Shown here one piece after another: positions 1-6,961 of a stretch of 64,000 nt of DNA. Every line of letters begins with the position of its first letter. The first letter of the stretch is position 1. The translations under genes and the position numbers were made by a program. Below the pieces are notes generated by a model, which saw only the letters and a list, made by a program, of their open reading frames with translations, was not told the origin of the DNA and did no database searches. Source of the DNA: Flagellimonas ochracea (GTDB lineage: Bacteria > Bacteroidota > Bacteroidia > Flavobacteriales > Flavobacteriaceae); NCBI RefSeq assembly GCF_009903685.1, contig NZ_JAAABI010000001.1, forward strand, positions 1 through 64,000. The letters are read 5' to 3'.

Positions 1-66
1 GACAAAGATGGAGTTTTGACAAAAAGAACTCTATTTGACGAAAATGGAGAAGTGAAAAACGAATAA
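1..66 (+). CDS. 3' end of an unidentified protein (partial)
   Basis: Only the last 21 codons and a TAA stop lie in the window, so the protein cannot be named. The visible tail is rich in Asp, Glu, Lys and Asn and could be the end of a MORN- or YwqK-like repeat protein, but that is a guess. It ends 53 bp before the next gene on the same strand and is the first visible member of the row of same-strand genes that runs to 3661. Confidence 0.5.
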   Translation, partial: DKDGVLTKRTLFDENGEVKNE

Positions 67-103
67 AAACTATCCATAGTCTAATCTGGCCATGTGTTAA
101 ATC

Positions 104-123
104 AAAGTTCAAAAAAACGATGA
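104..123 (+). repeat. Recurrent gene-start element, copy 1
   Basis: This is AAAGTTCAAAAAAACGATGA, the first of four near-identical 20-bp elements (104, 901, 1656 and 2047), each placed at or just before a gene start. Here the ATG at 120 lies inside the element. The shared core is AAAGTTCAAA followed by an A-rich run and GATKA. Confidence 0.65.
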
Positions 124-869
124 GGAAATCTATAATATTAATTGCTGTTTGTTTCCTGATGATTAATAGTTATTCTCAAAAGGATAATTCTAAATCGGAT
201 ATAACAAAGCAGGTCCAATCTGACATCGACAACTTTTTAACAGAAGGTGAATCCATCGTTGATGTTATGGACAAAATCATTCAAAGTCCAAAACAACAAG
301 AATTGACGATGAAATTTCAACAAGGAATTCAAAATAATTATGAATGGTTCGTTGAATATATGGAAAAATCAACTCCAGGTAAGCCGATGGAATATCATCC
401 AAATCTTGGAATTACTAAAGATGAATATAATGAGCTTCAAGAGCTCATTAAAAATATTGAGATTACTTCATCGGGAAAGGAAAATGTTGAAATCATTAAA
501 ACGGATTCAACAATATCATTTAATAGCCTTGGCGGGCTTCAAATTCTGAACAGGGTTAAAATCAATTCAGTCAAAAATGAGATTGAAATAGGGGAAATCA
601 AATTGTCATATTCCGGTTCCGTTAAAGTTGACAATGATGAAAACGGATTTAAAAGCAGATGGAATGGTCATAACTGGGCATTTGAGTTTCCTAACGGATT
701 AAATAGTGAAATGTTGAAGGATGTTCAGAATTTGGTTGCAAAAAACTATAAGTTCACTATTGGAAAACTGGAGAAAAATGGCAGGACATTTATTCAGATT
801 AAAGGACTTGAAATTAACAAGGGTGAAAAGGAAGTGGAGTTTGACATTCCTTTATTGTTTTTGAATTAA
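120..869 (+). CDS. Secreted protein of unknown function
   Basis: The 249-aa product begins with a basic n-region and a hydrophobic core (about residues 4-18) followed by Ser-Tyr-Ser-Gln, which fits a cleaved Sec signal peptide. The mature part is hydrophilic with a charged helical first half; the second half alternates in a beta-like way. I see no lipobox, catalytic motif or later membrane segment, and I do not recognise the family. The ATG is preceded by the recurrent element at 104, as in its downstream neighbours. It sits in the accessory row left of the integrase, so it may have been acquired by transfer. Confidence 0.7.
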   Translation: MRKSIILIAVCFLMINSYSQKDNSKSDITKQVQSDIDNFLTEGESIVDVMDKIIQSPKQQELTMKFQQGIQNNYEWFVEYMEKSTPGKPMEYHPNLGITKDEYNELQELIKNIEITSSGKENVEIIKTDSTISFNSLGGLQILNRVKINSVKNEIEIGEIKLSYSGSVKVDNDENGFKSRWNGHNWAFEFPNGLNSEMLKDVQNLVAKNYKFTIGKLEKNGRTFIQIKGLEINKGEKEVEFDIPLLFLN

Positions 870-900
870 TCATTGCAATTTGAAAAGTCAGAGGTAAACT

Positions 901-920
901 AAAGTTCAAAAAGACGATTA
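901..920 (+). repeat. Recurrent gene-start element, copy 2
   Basis: This is AAAGTTCAAAAAGACGATTA, matching copy 1 at 18 of 20 positions. It ends 8 bp before the ATG at 929. Confidence 0.65.
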
Positions 921-928
921 GAAGATAA

Positions 929-1591
929 ATGAAGGAATTACAATTAACAGGCGGAGCCAGGGTTGGAATGGCTAATGCGACATTTCCATTTGCTACTCTT
1001 AGAGTCAACAAAGATTCTTTGGAATTAAACGCTTCAATCGTTGGCAATCTTTCTTTTCGACCTTCAGACATTATATCAATTGAGCCTTATACAATGATTC
1101 CAATTATTGGACAAAGTATAAAGATTAATCATAGGGTTTCATCATATAAAGAAAGGGTAATATTTTGGACTTTTAAAAATCCAAATTCAGTGGTTCGACA
1201 AATTCGAGAAACCGGGTTCTTAAATTCGGAGAATGTTCGAAATCAACATATTGACAAAACAATAATTGAAAAACAATCCAAAGGGGGACCTCCAATAAAA
1301 AAGGGTTTTGCGATTGGTGCAATAGTCGTTTGGAATTTACTATTTCTGACTGATTTCATTCCTTTCTTTCTTGGAAAAACGGATGGGTTTCCAATTGGTA
1401 ACGGAGTCTTGGCAGCGGTCGGACTTTTATTTTTGACTGCTCTACTCAGTTTGATTTCAGCTGGTTTTAGGCGGTTAATTTTGAAAGAGGGAAGAGAATT
1501 AAATGATATAAAAAAAATTGCAATTTTTACGATGATAATAAGCGGATTTATGTTATTGCAGTTTGGAACAATGATAAAACTTATGAATTAA
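929..1591 (+). CDS. Membrane protein of unknown function with soluble N-terminal domain
   Basis: The 220-aa product has no signal peptide. Residues 1-105 look like a small beta-rich soluble domain, with short strands broken by Gly/Asn and one helix near the end, broadly like a PH-type fold; that fold call is only an impression. Three hydrophobic segments follow at about 128-150, 160-185 and 197-217, so the C-terminal half is probably embedded in the inner membrane. No catalytic motif is visible. It follows the previous gene by 59 bp, and its start is preceded by the recurrent element at 901. Function unknown. Confidence 0.65.
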   Translation: MKELQLTGGARVGMANATFPFATLRVNKDSLELNASIVGNLSFRPSDIISIEPYTMIPIIGQSIKINHRVSSYKERVIFWTFKNPNSVVRQIRETGFLNSENVRNQHIDKTIIEKQSKGGPPIKKGFAIGAIVVWNLLFLTDFIPFFLGKTDGFPIGNGVLAAVGLLFLTALLSLISAGFRRLILKEGRELNDIKKIAIFTMIISGFMLLQFGTMIKLMN

Positions 1592-1655
1592 ATTCGCATC
1601 ACAACATTGGCTATAGGTAATTGCTTCACAAATACTCCTAGCCGAGACCTTTACC

Positions 1656-1675
1656 AAAGTTCAAATAAAGGATTG
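1656..1675 (+). repeat. Recurrent gene-start element, copy 3
   Basis: This is AAAGTTCAAATAAAGGATTG, the most diverged copy. It follows an imperfect inverted repeat in the same 103-bp spacer (GGCTATAGG near 1608 against CCTAGCC near 1638). The downstream gene begins 19 bp later. Confidence 0.55.
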
Positions 1676-1694
1676 AAAACTAAATTCAAATAAC

Positions 1695-2015
1695 TTGAAA
1701 GCTCAGACAAAGAGTATTTACCAAATAATCTTAATAATGGTTTTTATCCTAATAGGACTGATGATTTTATCTTTTATCCTTGGAATCCTATCAATGGGAG
1801 ATGATGTCGATAATAAACAAATGGAACTTAATAGAATTGTTAATAGCATTGTCGGATTTCCAGTTGGTCAATTCAAGGATGGATTCCCACTGATACAATC
1901 AAACACTAATTTTTGGACATTGGATAATTTGTTATTACTCTTTTTGAATACCTTAATTCAAGCAACAGGGATTGTTTTATTTGCGAAGTTTATTAGAAAG
2001 AAAATATCAGGATAA
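1695..2015 (+). CDS. Small two-span membrane protein of unknown function
   Basis: The 106-aa product starts with TTG; no ATG lies upstream in frame, and the next Met falls inside the first membrane span. Hydrophobic segments at about residues 10-32 and 78-98 flank a polar loop of about 45 residues, and the tail is basic (Arg-Lys-Lys). This predicts both termini in the cytoplasm with the loop outside. No family is recognised. It belongs to the AT-rich same-strand row bounded by the recurrent 20-bp element. Confidence 0.6.
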   Translation: MKAQTKSIYQIILIMVFILIGLMILSFILGILSMGDDVDNKQMELNRIVNSIVGFPVGQFKDGFPLIQSNTNFWTLDNLLLLFLNTLIQATGIVLFAKFIRKKISG

Positions 2016-2046
2016 GAAATCACGTGTTATACTAGACTATCAGGCA

Positions 2047-2066
2047 AAAGTTCAAAAAAATGATTA
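2047..2066 (+). repeat. Recurrent gene-start element, copy 4
   Basis: This is AAAGTTCAAAAAAATGATTA, with the ATG at 2060 inside the element. The 44-bp spacer before it holds ATACTAGACTAT, the approximate reverse complement of ATAGTCTAAT in the spacer before copy 1. Confidence 0.65.
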
Positions 2067-3661
2067 AACAAATTTCCTATTCAAAAGGATTGCCAATGAC
2101 AACTAACCAACTTGCCCTTATAGCCTTACTTGTACTAAGTATTAAGGTAAATTCCCAAAAAAATATAACTGTCTATACGAATGATAAAAAAGAGATTGGC
2201 ACCAATCTAATTTCCCATGTTCCAATTCTTGCCACAGAATATGTTTTTCCAGAAAGAGTTAATGATTTTCAAATGGATACTTTATCAAACCATATTGCCT
2301 TAGAAATCAGAGGATTGAGCAATAATGGAAAGTGGCTCAAGAACAAAGGCTACACATTGCGGTACGATGCAGTAAAGCAAAAAGTTTTATGGTCAGAAAA
2401 AGTGAACTACCAATTGGAAAATATCGAACAGTTTGAGGGTATTACCCTTAGGACCAAAGGAGGGAAAACTTTCTGCATTGATAATGATACCGCAGAGGAG
2501 CTATGGGAGGTAAGGAATTCCATTCTTTTTGTTGACCAGACAAAGAAAATTGCACTGGGATATCGGTTGGCCACTTCTAATAAGGACTCAGAAATATTGG
2601 AAGGGATTGACCTTAGAAATGGAAATGTTGTTTGGGAAAGATTCATCACTCGTGAATACGGATGGAATGATATATACAGAATTGATGAGTCTAACCTTAT
2701 GATAGTTGCAGGTGGCATCCACACATTGAATATAAATGACGGTACGGGTTGGGATTATTATACCAAAACTGGGAAGAAAGACTATACTTCCTCGACTATT
2801 GGTACTGGCCTTGGAATAGTTGCAGGGCTTTTGACCGGAACATATGCAGCATCAACCGGTCATGACCTTGTTAGAGATGTTTCTTCAAATGTTATAGAGG
2901 ATAGTTTGAATCTCTATTTTGCTTCAAACGAACACTTTACAAAATTGGATAAAAAAGGGAGCATTAAGTGGCAAATAAAATTGCCTGATGATAAGACCAG
3001 TAAGTCGCAAATCTTTAAAAAGGAAGAAGAACTGTTCGTGGTCAACAAAGGATATGCCTATTTGGGATATCGAAAACTTGATGTTGGGACACCTTTCGTA
3101 GCTTGCTTTGACAGAGAAACCGGGGGGCAAAAATACTTGATAGAGGTAGGCGAGAAAAAGGATGACAATATAAATGCTATGGACATAGACGGAAATAACC
3201 TTATATTAATATTTCCGAATCGGATATCAAAGTTTGATTTGGAAAGCGGCCAACTCATCGAAAGTATATCATTCAGTGAAGTAGCTTTTGGAGGATTAAA
3301 TAATTTCATTGGTGAACATGTCTATATTGAAAAGAACTCCAGATATACAAGTTTGCCAAAAACAGATTTGACAAAGTACTACGTACTTACAAACAAACAT
3401 AAAATACTTGTCCTCGATTCGGAATTGAAGCCTGAAAATGAAATTGATACGAATGATGTTTATTTGTATTACCTTAAATGGAATGATTACAATTTTCTCT
3501 CCAAAGAGAATGGTACTATAATAATTGATGGAGAAGGTCAGAAAATCGCGAAAATCACAGTTAATAAGAATTCTAAATTAATTGGCAGTAAGCTTTATAG
3601 TGTTTCGGATAAAAGTCTTTTCGTTATAGATTTAAATCAAATCATTGATGGCAAACCTTGA
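2060..3661 (+). CDS. Secreted PQQ/WD-like beta-propeller protein
   Basis: The 533-aa product carries a signal peptide after a second Met (ATG at 2096), so the mature N-terminus follows Val-Asn-Ser-Gln near residue 33; either Met may be the start. The body is a series of short beta stretches with Trp/Gly turns and patterns such as GNVVW and GSIKW, typical of PQQ- or YVTN-type propeller blades. A glycine-rich hydrophobic segment at about residues 245-270 interrupts the blades and could insert in a membrane. No PQQ ligands or enzymatic residues can be assigned. It is the last gene of the accessory row before a 316-bp non-coding stretch. Confidence 0.65.
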   Translation: MIKQISYSKGLPMTTNQLALIALLVLSIKVNSQKNITVYTNDKKEIGTNLISHVPILATEYVFPERVNDFQMDTLSNHIALEIRGLSNNGKWLKNKGYTLRYDAVKQKVLWSEKVNYQLENIEQFEGITLRTKGGKTFCIDNDTAEELWEVRNSILFVDQTKKIALGYRLATSNKDSEILEGIDLRNGNVVWERFITREYGWNDIYRIDESNLMIVAGGIHTLNINDGTGWDYYTKTGKKDYTSSTIGTGLGIVAGLLTGTYAASTGHDLVRDVSSNVIEDSLNLYFASNEHFTKLDKKGSIKWQIKLPDDKTSKSQIFKKEEELFVVNKGYAYLGYRKLDVGTPFVACFDRETGGQKYLIEVGEKKDDNINAMDIDGNNLILIFPNRISKFDLESGQLIESISFSEVAFGGLNNFIGEHVYIEKNSRYTSLPKTDLTKYYVLTNKHKILVLDSELKPENEIDTNDVYLYYLKWNDYNFLSKENGTIIIDGEGQKIAKITVNKNSKLIGSKLYSVSDKSLFVIDLNQIIDGKP

Positions 3662-3782
3662 TTGGTAAATTTTCAGGAATGGTAAGTCCCTCATAAACTA
3701 TTTGCAAAATCCCCCAATTCAGTTCCTTAAAATCCATTCAATCCAATCTTTTTGTTTAAAGTGCCTTTACCTTAAGAAAAAG

Positions 3783-3922
3783 TTCTTCGAATTTGACTTT
3801 GTCAAAGATTCGGAGAAGCGAGAGGGTAGCACGCCAGGGCGATGCTACAATCATATTTTGCTCCGCAAAGCCCCATGAACAAAGGATGCAAAAAGGAAAT
3901 GAAAGTTGGCGCGGAATCCGCC
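3783..3922. other. Hairpin cluster upstream of the mobilization gene (oriT candidate)
   Basis: The 316-bp gap at 3662-3977 has no convincing gene but holds four inverted repeats in a row. At 3783-3817 TTCTTCGAAT-TTGAC pairs around TTT with a 2-nt bulge. At 3826-3848 GTAGCACGCC faces GGCGATGCTAC. TTTGC/GCAAA lies at 3857-3869 and GGCGCGGAATCCGCC at 3908-3922. None is followed by a T-run, so they are not ordinary terminators. In mobilizable elements the transfer origin often sits just upstream of the mob genes, so an oriT is a reasonable inference. Confidence 0.45.
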
Positions 3923-3977
3923 ATTTACTGTAAACCCTCTCAGAAAACCTTAAAACATTGAAAAAAGTTACTGTAAA

Positions 3978-4523
3978 ATGGTACAGAGAGCAAAAGAATA
4001 TGGGTTTTCCGCCATCAGCATCAAGGCAAGTGTCGCAAAAAGATTTCGCCGCTTCTCGAAAAGGATTGCAAGCTCACATACCGAAACGTTGACGTGCATC
4101 ATGGACTTTTTTGAGTGGCATGGCTTCACTCCCAATGAAAGGTTTGAAAAAAGCATCCTTCAGGAAATCCTTAAGAACCGGAAACGCACCGAGGCCTCCA
4201 TTGCCATTATCCGTGACATCGAGATTACACAGACCAGGCCCACCAATGCCATTCTGGAGGCACTTCTCGAACAAAAGATCAAGCATGAAAAACCGATGAA
4301 GGTTGAGCAGAGGACAATCAAGGAACAACCGGAGATCGAGATAACGGTTCCCAAGATCCGCTATGAGCGGTTGATGGACAAAATGGGGATGTTCAAAAGG
4401 GAAAGCCAATATGTTGTCGACCACATTACTTTGGTAAAACCCTCATTCGGAAAGCCCTATCTGAAACTGGAGATTACGGAAGGTGAGCTGGAAAACTACA
4501 AACGGACCCTTCGAAACCTATAG
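3978..4523 (+). CDS. BfmA/BtgA family mobilization protein
   Basis: The 181-aa protein has the layout of BfmA/BtgA accessory mobilization proteins of Bacteroidota elements. The N-terminal motif SISIKASVAKRFRRFSK (about residues 13-29) is followed by a helix reading SHTETLTCIMDFFEWHG, resembling a ribbon-helix-helix-like DNA-binding region, then a long charged helical linker and a C-terminal domain. In the family this protein binds near oriT and helps the relaxase. Here no relaxase gene follows: a terminator-like hairpin comes next and then the convergent integrase. Its GC content is visibly higher than that of the genes to its left. Family call from recognition of the N-terminal pattern. Confidence 0.8.
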   Translation: MVQRAKEYGFSAISIKASVAKRFRRFSKRIASSHTETLTCIMDFFEWHGFTPNERFEKSILQEILKNRKRTEASIAIIRDIEITQTRPTNAILEALLEQKIKHEKPMKVEQRTIKEQPEIEITVPKIRYERLMDKMGMFKRESQYVVDHITLVKPSFGKPYLKLEITEGELENYKRTLRNL

Positions 4524-4593
4524 ATACTTCACGAACGATATTGGTCTCCCTGCCACGCTCAGCAGGTTTGTTTTGGTAAGATTGGGACTTGCA

Positions 4594-4623
4594 GCGTGAA
4601 ACTTTGTTTCACTCGCTTTTTTT
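4594..4623 (+). terminator. Terminator after the mobilization gene
   Basis: GCGTGAAAC and GTTTCACTCGC form a stem around TTT and are followed on the plus strand by seven T. It ends the bfmA-like transcript just before the convergent integrase gene. Confidence 0.65.
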
Positions 4624-4633
4624 CATACAATAT

Positions 4634-5866
4634 TCATCCGCTGAATTTGAATTTGGCCCTTACTAGTTCCATGTCCTCCATGAGTTTTTTGTCAAGCACC
4701 TTTGCGTAAATCTGAGTAGTCTTCAAACTGGAGTGCCCCAGCATTTTACTCACAGATTCTATAGGAACCCCATTGGCAAGGGTAACGGTTGTAGCGAAGG
4801 TATGCCTCGATAGATGAAAAGTGAGCCTTTTTTCTATATTGCATAGATTTGCTATTTCCTTTAAATAGACGTTCAATTTTTCATTACTGATCACAGGAAG
4901 AAGTTTGTCTGTATTATTTAACAGACCCTTTACCTTGTATTTGTCCAATATTTTTTCGGCAACCATTAGCAGGGGAACGCTGCTCTTAGTATCAGTCTTG
5001 GTACGTTTTATCTTTATCCATTTTTTTCCGTCCATCGCCAATACGATATGATTATTTGAAAGTTTTTGCACGTCAATGTAGGATAGGCCAGTAAAGCAGC
5101 AAAAAACAAAGATGTCCCTTACTTGATCCAATCTTTTTGATGGGAGTTCTTTTTCCATTATGGTTTTAAGTTCCCTTTCATTGAGAATGTCACGTTCGAC
5201 CTTTTTCCATTTTGCCTTCCAATGATAGAAGGGGTCTTTTGAAATCCAATCATTGGCATAACAAATCCGCATGATCTTTTTGAGATTGGTGACATATTTT
5301 GTTACGGTGTTCTGCCCACAGTTTTTCAAACTTGTCTTTAGGAAATGTTCAAAACGGTTGATGAATTTCAGGTCGATCTTTCTTACATTAATGTCCTCAT
5401 GACCATATTCTTTCTTTATGAAAGCTTTTAAGTGCCTTGCTGTTCTTAGGTGTCTTTGATATGCCCCGGATGAGAACTCCCTGCCAACCAATTCTGAAAG
5501 TTCCTCATTGTGGTCTCCGTAAATCGATAAAAGTGTATTGTGTCTATTGCCCGTTCCTTGAAAAGCATTTAGGATCATATCCGAGCTGTAGGGAATCCCT
5601 TCAGAGATGAATTCTCCCTGTATTTGATAGACTCTTGATACTATGCCATCAAGGAACTGGTTCAGTTCCTGAGTAGAATGTATTGTCCCCCTGACCCTTC
5701 CTTTTTTAGAATCCCATCTCTCGGGCCTTACCTTTCTTTGCAGGCTTATTTCACATCTTTTTCCATTAACGGTAATTCTCAGATAGATCAGGGTCATGCC
5801 ATTTTTGTCCACTCTGCTGCCCCTAATGTAAAACAAGGTAGAAAAGGAATCTTTCATTTTTTCCAA
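4634..5866 (-). CDS. Tyrosine-type site-specific integrase
   Basis: The 410-aa protein has the three-part build of Bacteroidota phage-type integrases: an N-terminal arm-binding domain (about 1-95), a SAM-like core-binding domain (about 110-215) and a catalytic domain. HLSRHTFATT (about 351-360) gives the His-x-x-Arg pair, LGHSSLKTTQIYAK supplies the nucleophile Tyr near 387, and the Lys is in RTKTDTK. The first catalytic Arg, usually in TGLR, is Ser here (FTGLSYIDV), as is known for IntDOT-like integrases. It lies 220 bp downstream of tRNA-Arg on the same strand, the usual position for an element inserted at that tRNA's 3' end. Confidence 0.92.
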   Translation of the reverse strand: MEKMKDSFSTLFYIRGSRVDKNGMTLIYLRITVNGKRCEISLQRKVRPERWDSKKGRVRGTIHSTQELNQFLDGIVSRVYQIQGEFISEGIPYSSDMILNAFQGTGNRHNTLLSIYGDHNEELSELVGREFSSGAYQRHLRTARHLKAFIKKEYGHEDINVRKIDLKFINRFEHFLKTSLKNCGQNTVTKYVTNLKKIMRICYANDWISKDPFYHWKAKWKKVERDILNERELKTIMEKELPSKRLDQVRDIFVFCCFTGLSYIDVQKLSNNHIVLAMDGKKWIKIKRTKTDTKSSVPLLMVAEKILDKYKVKGLLNNTDKLLPVISNEKLNVYLKEIANLCNIEKRLTFHLSRHTFATTVTLANGVPIESVSKMLGHSSLKTTQIYAKVLDKKLMEDMELVRAKFKFSG

Positions 5867-6029
5867 ACTTTAGGTTATTTAATTTCAAATAACTTTCTGT
5901 TTAAAAACCCAAGCTCCGGTTCTTTAACACACATCGGGTATTCTTTTTACGGATTATGAAAAAGAGGGCACCGAATCGTCCACCGAATTGTATGATTTTA
6001 TATGAAATCAAATAGATTGGATCAAAATG

Positions 6030-6064
6030 AAAAAGTCTGTAAATCATTGATTCACAGACTTTTT
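6030..6064 (-). terminator. Terminator of tRNA-Arg
   Basis: AAAAAGTCTGT and ACAGACTTTTT form a perfect 11-bp stem around a 13-nt loop. Read on the minus strand it lies 22 bp beyond the 3' end of tRNA-Arg and ends in T5. It is symmetric and could work both ways. Confidence 0.7.
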
Positions 6065-6086
6065 GAATAAAGATAAAAATCCTGAG

Positions 6087-6160
6087 TGACCGCGGCAGGA
6101 TTCAAACCTGCAACCTTCTGAGCCGTAATCAGATGCGCTATTCAGTTGCGCCACGCGGCC
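6087..6160 (-). tRNA. tRNA-Arg (anticodon ACG)
   Basis: The 74-nt minus-strand sequence folds as a full cloverleaf. The acceptor stem is GGCCGCG/CGCGGTC with one G-U pair and discriminator A, the anticodon stem is TCTGA/TCAGA around TTACGGC, and the T-arm contains GGTTTGAATCC. The loop places ACG at positions 34-36, which reads CGU codons. CCA is not encoded. The integrase gene follows on the same strand, so its 3' end is the probable attachment site. Confidence 0.93.
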
Positions 6161-6224
6161 TTTTAAACGGGGTGCAAATATATTTCTTTTTACCTTTACT
6201 GCAAAACCGAAGCACCCAAAATAA

Positions 6225-6737
6225 ATGGATCTACGCCCCTTTGTACGGGATATTCAGGACTTTCCAGAACCCGGCGTCGTTTTTAAGGACATCACTCCCA
6301 TGTTCAATAACCCAAAAGCCTTGAATGCCGCATTTGAAGGCTTGTTCAACCTTGTTAATGGCAAGGCCGTTGATAAGGTGGTGGGCATGGAGAGTCGCGG
6401 TTTTTTCTTTGCACCCATGTTGGCAAATAAGCTTGGAGCAGGTTTCGTTCCTGTTCGAAAGAAAGGGAAACTACCCTTTGCTACAATTGGCGAAACCTAC
6501 AACTTGGAATATGGTACGGATATCTTGGAAATTCATACGGATGCCATCCAAAAAGGTGAAAAGGTATTGATTCATGATGACGTATTGGCCACCGGTGGTA
6601 CGGCCAGTGCAGCATGTCGGTTGATTGAAAAGTTGGGCGGGGAAGTGGTGCAGTGCAATTTTTTGATACAATTAACCTTCTTGAAAGGTGCGGATAAACT
6701 AAATGGGCATCAAATTAGGTCACTGCTTACTTATTAG
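6225..6737 (+). CDS. apt: Adenine phosphoribosyltransferase
   Basis: The enzyme makes AMP from adenine and PRPP in purine salvage, in the cytoplasm. The 170-aa length is normal. DIQDFPEPGVVFKDITP (about 10-25) is the conserved APT N-terminus, GMESRGFFF (about 54-62) is the adenine-side motif and VLIHDDVLATGGTA (about 114-127) is the PRPP-binding loop with its acidic pair. The start is the first ATG after the divergent tRNA. The 3' end overlaps the stop of the convergent 47-aa gene by 4 bp. Confidence 0.96.
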   Translation: MDLRPFVRDIQDFPEPGVVFKDITPMFNNPKALNAAFEGLFNLVNGKAVDKVVGMESRGFFFAPMLANKLGAGFVPVRKKGKLPFATIGETYNLEYGTDILEIHTDAIQKGEKVLIHDDVLATGGTASAACRLIEKLGGEVVQCNFLIQLTFLKGADKLNGHQIRSLLTY

Positions 6738-6877
6738 CCCAATGCCCTTATGGTCACATAATATCGCCACCCAATAATGGCCAATTGCATTTTGGAGGCC
6801 TTGGCCAAATCCAATCCTTTTTTGGTATACGAAGGCAAAAGGACTTTGTTTATTTTGGCCAATATTTTATAAAGCAT
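6734..6877 (-). CDS. Small basic conserved-type protein, 47 aa
   Basis: From the ATG at 6877 the product is 47 aa, strongly basic, and begins MLYKILAKINKVLLPS. A longer reading from 6943 would start upstream of the promoter's -7 box (6897-6904), so the inner Met is preferred. I recall similar short proteins in Flavobacteriaceae, sometimes labelled SsrA-binding protein, but it has no SmpB fold and that label should not be copied. It is convergent with apt and overlaps its stop. Function unknown. Confidence 0.7.
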   Translation of the reverse strand: MLYKILAKINKVLLPSYTKKGLDLAKASKMQLAIIGWRYYVTIRALG

Positions 6878-6896
6878 GGTCTTGGTTTGTCTGACG

Positions 6897-6904
6897 CAAA
6901 TATA
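6897..6904 (-). promoter_or_regulatory. -7 box of the 47-aa gene
   Basis: The minus strand reads TATATTTG, a match to the Bacteroidota -7 consensus TAnnTTTG, 19 bp before the ATG at 6877. Confidence 0.6.
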
Positions 6905-6928
6905 CGCAATATATAACTGATTTTCAGA

Positions 6929-6957
6929 AAGAAGGGCTGCCATCGGCAGCCCTTCTT
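6929..6957 (-). terminator. Terminator of the DUF885 gene
   Basis: GAAGGGCTGCC and GGCAGCCCTTC form an 11-bp stem around ATC, with flanking A/T bases extending it. It lies directly after the DUF885 stop on the minus strand. Confidence 0.75.
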
Positions 6958-6961
6958 ATCG

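Noticed and set aside
5678..5959. 93-aa plus-strand frame opposite the integrase start
   Set aside because: It is antisense to conserved integrase sequence, and the composition gives no sign of a separate protein.
1..6086. Second copy of the tRNA-Arg 3' end as the far attachment site
   Set aside because: I looked for GAGTGACCGCGGCAGG and shorter pieces in this region and found none, so no left att site is claimed.
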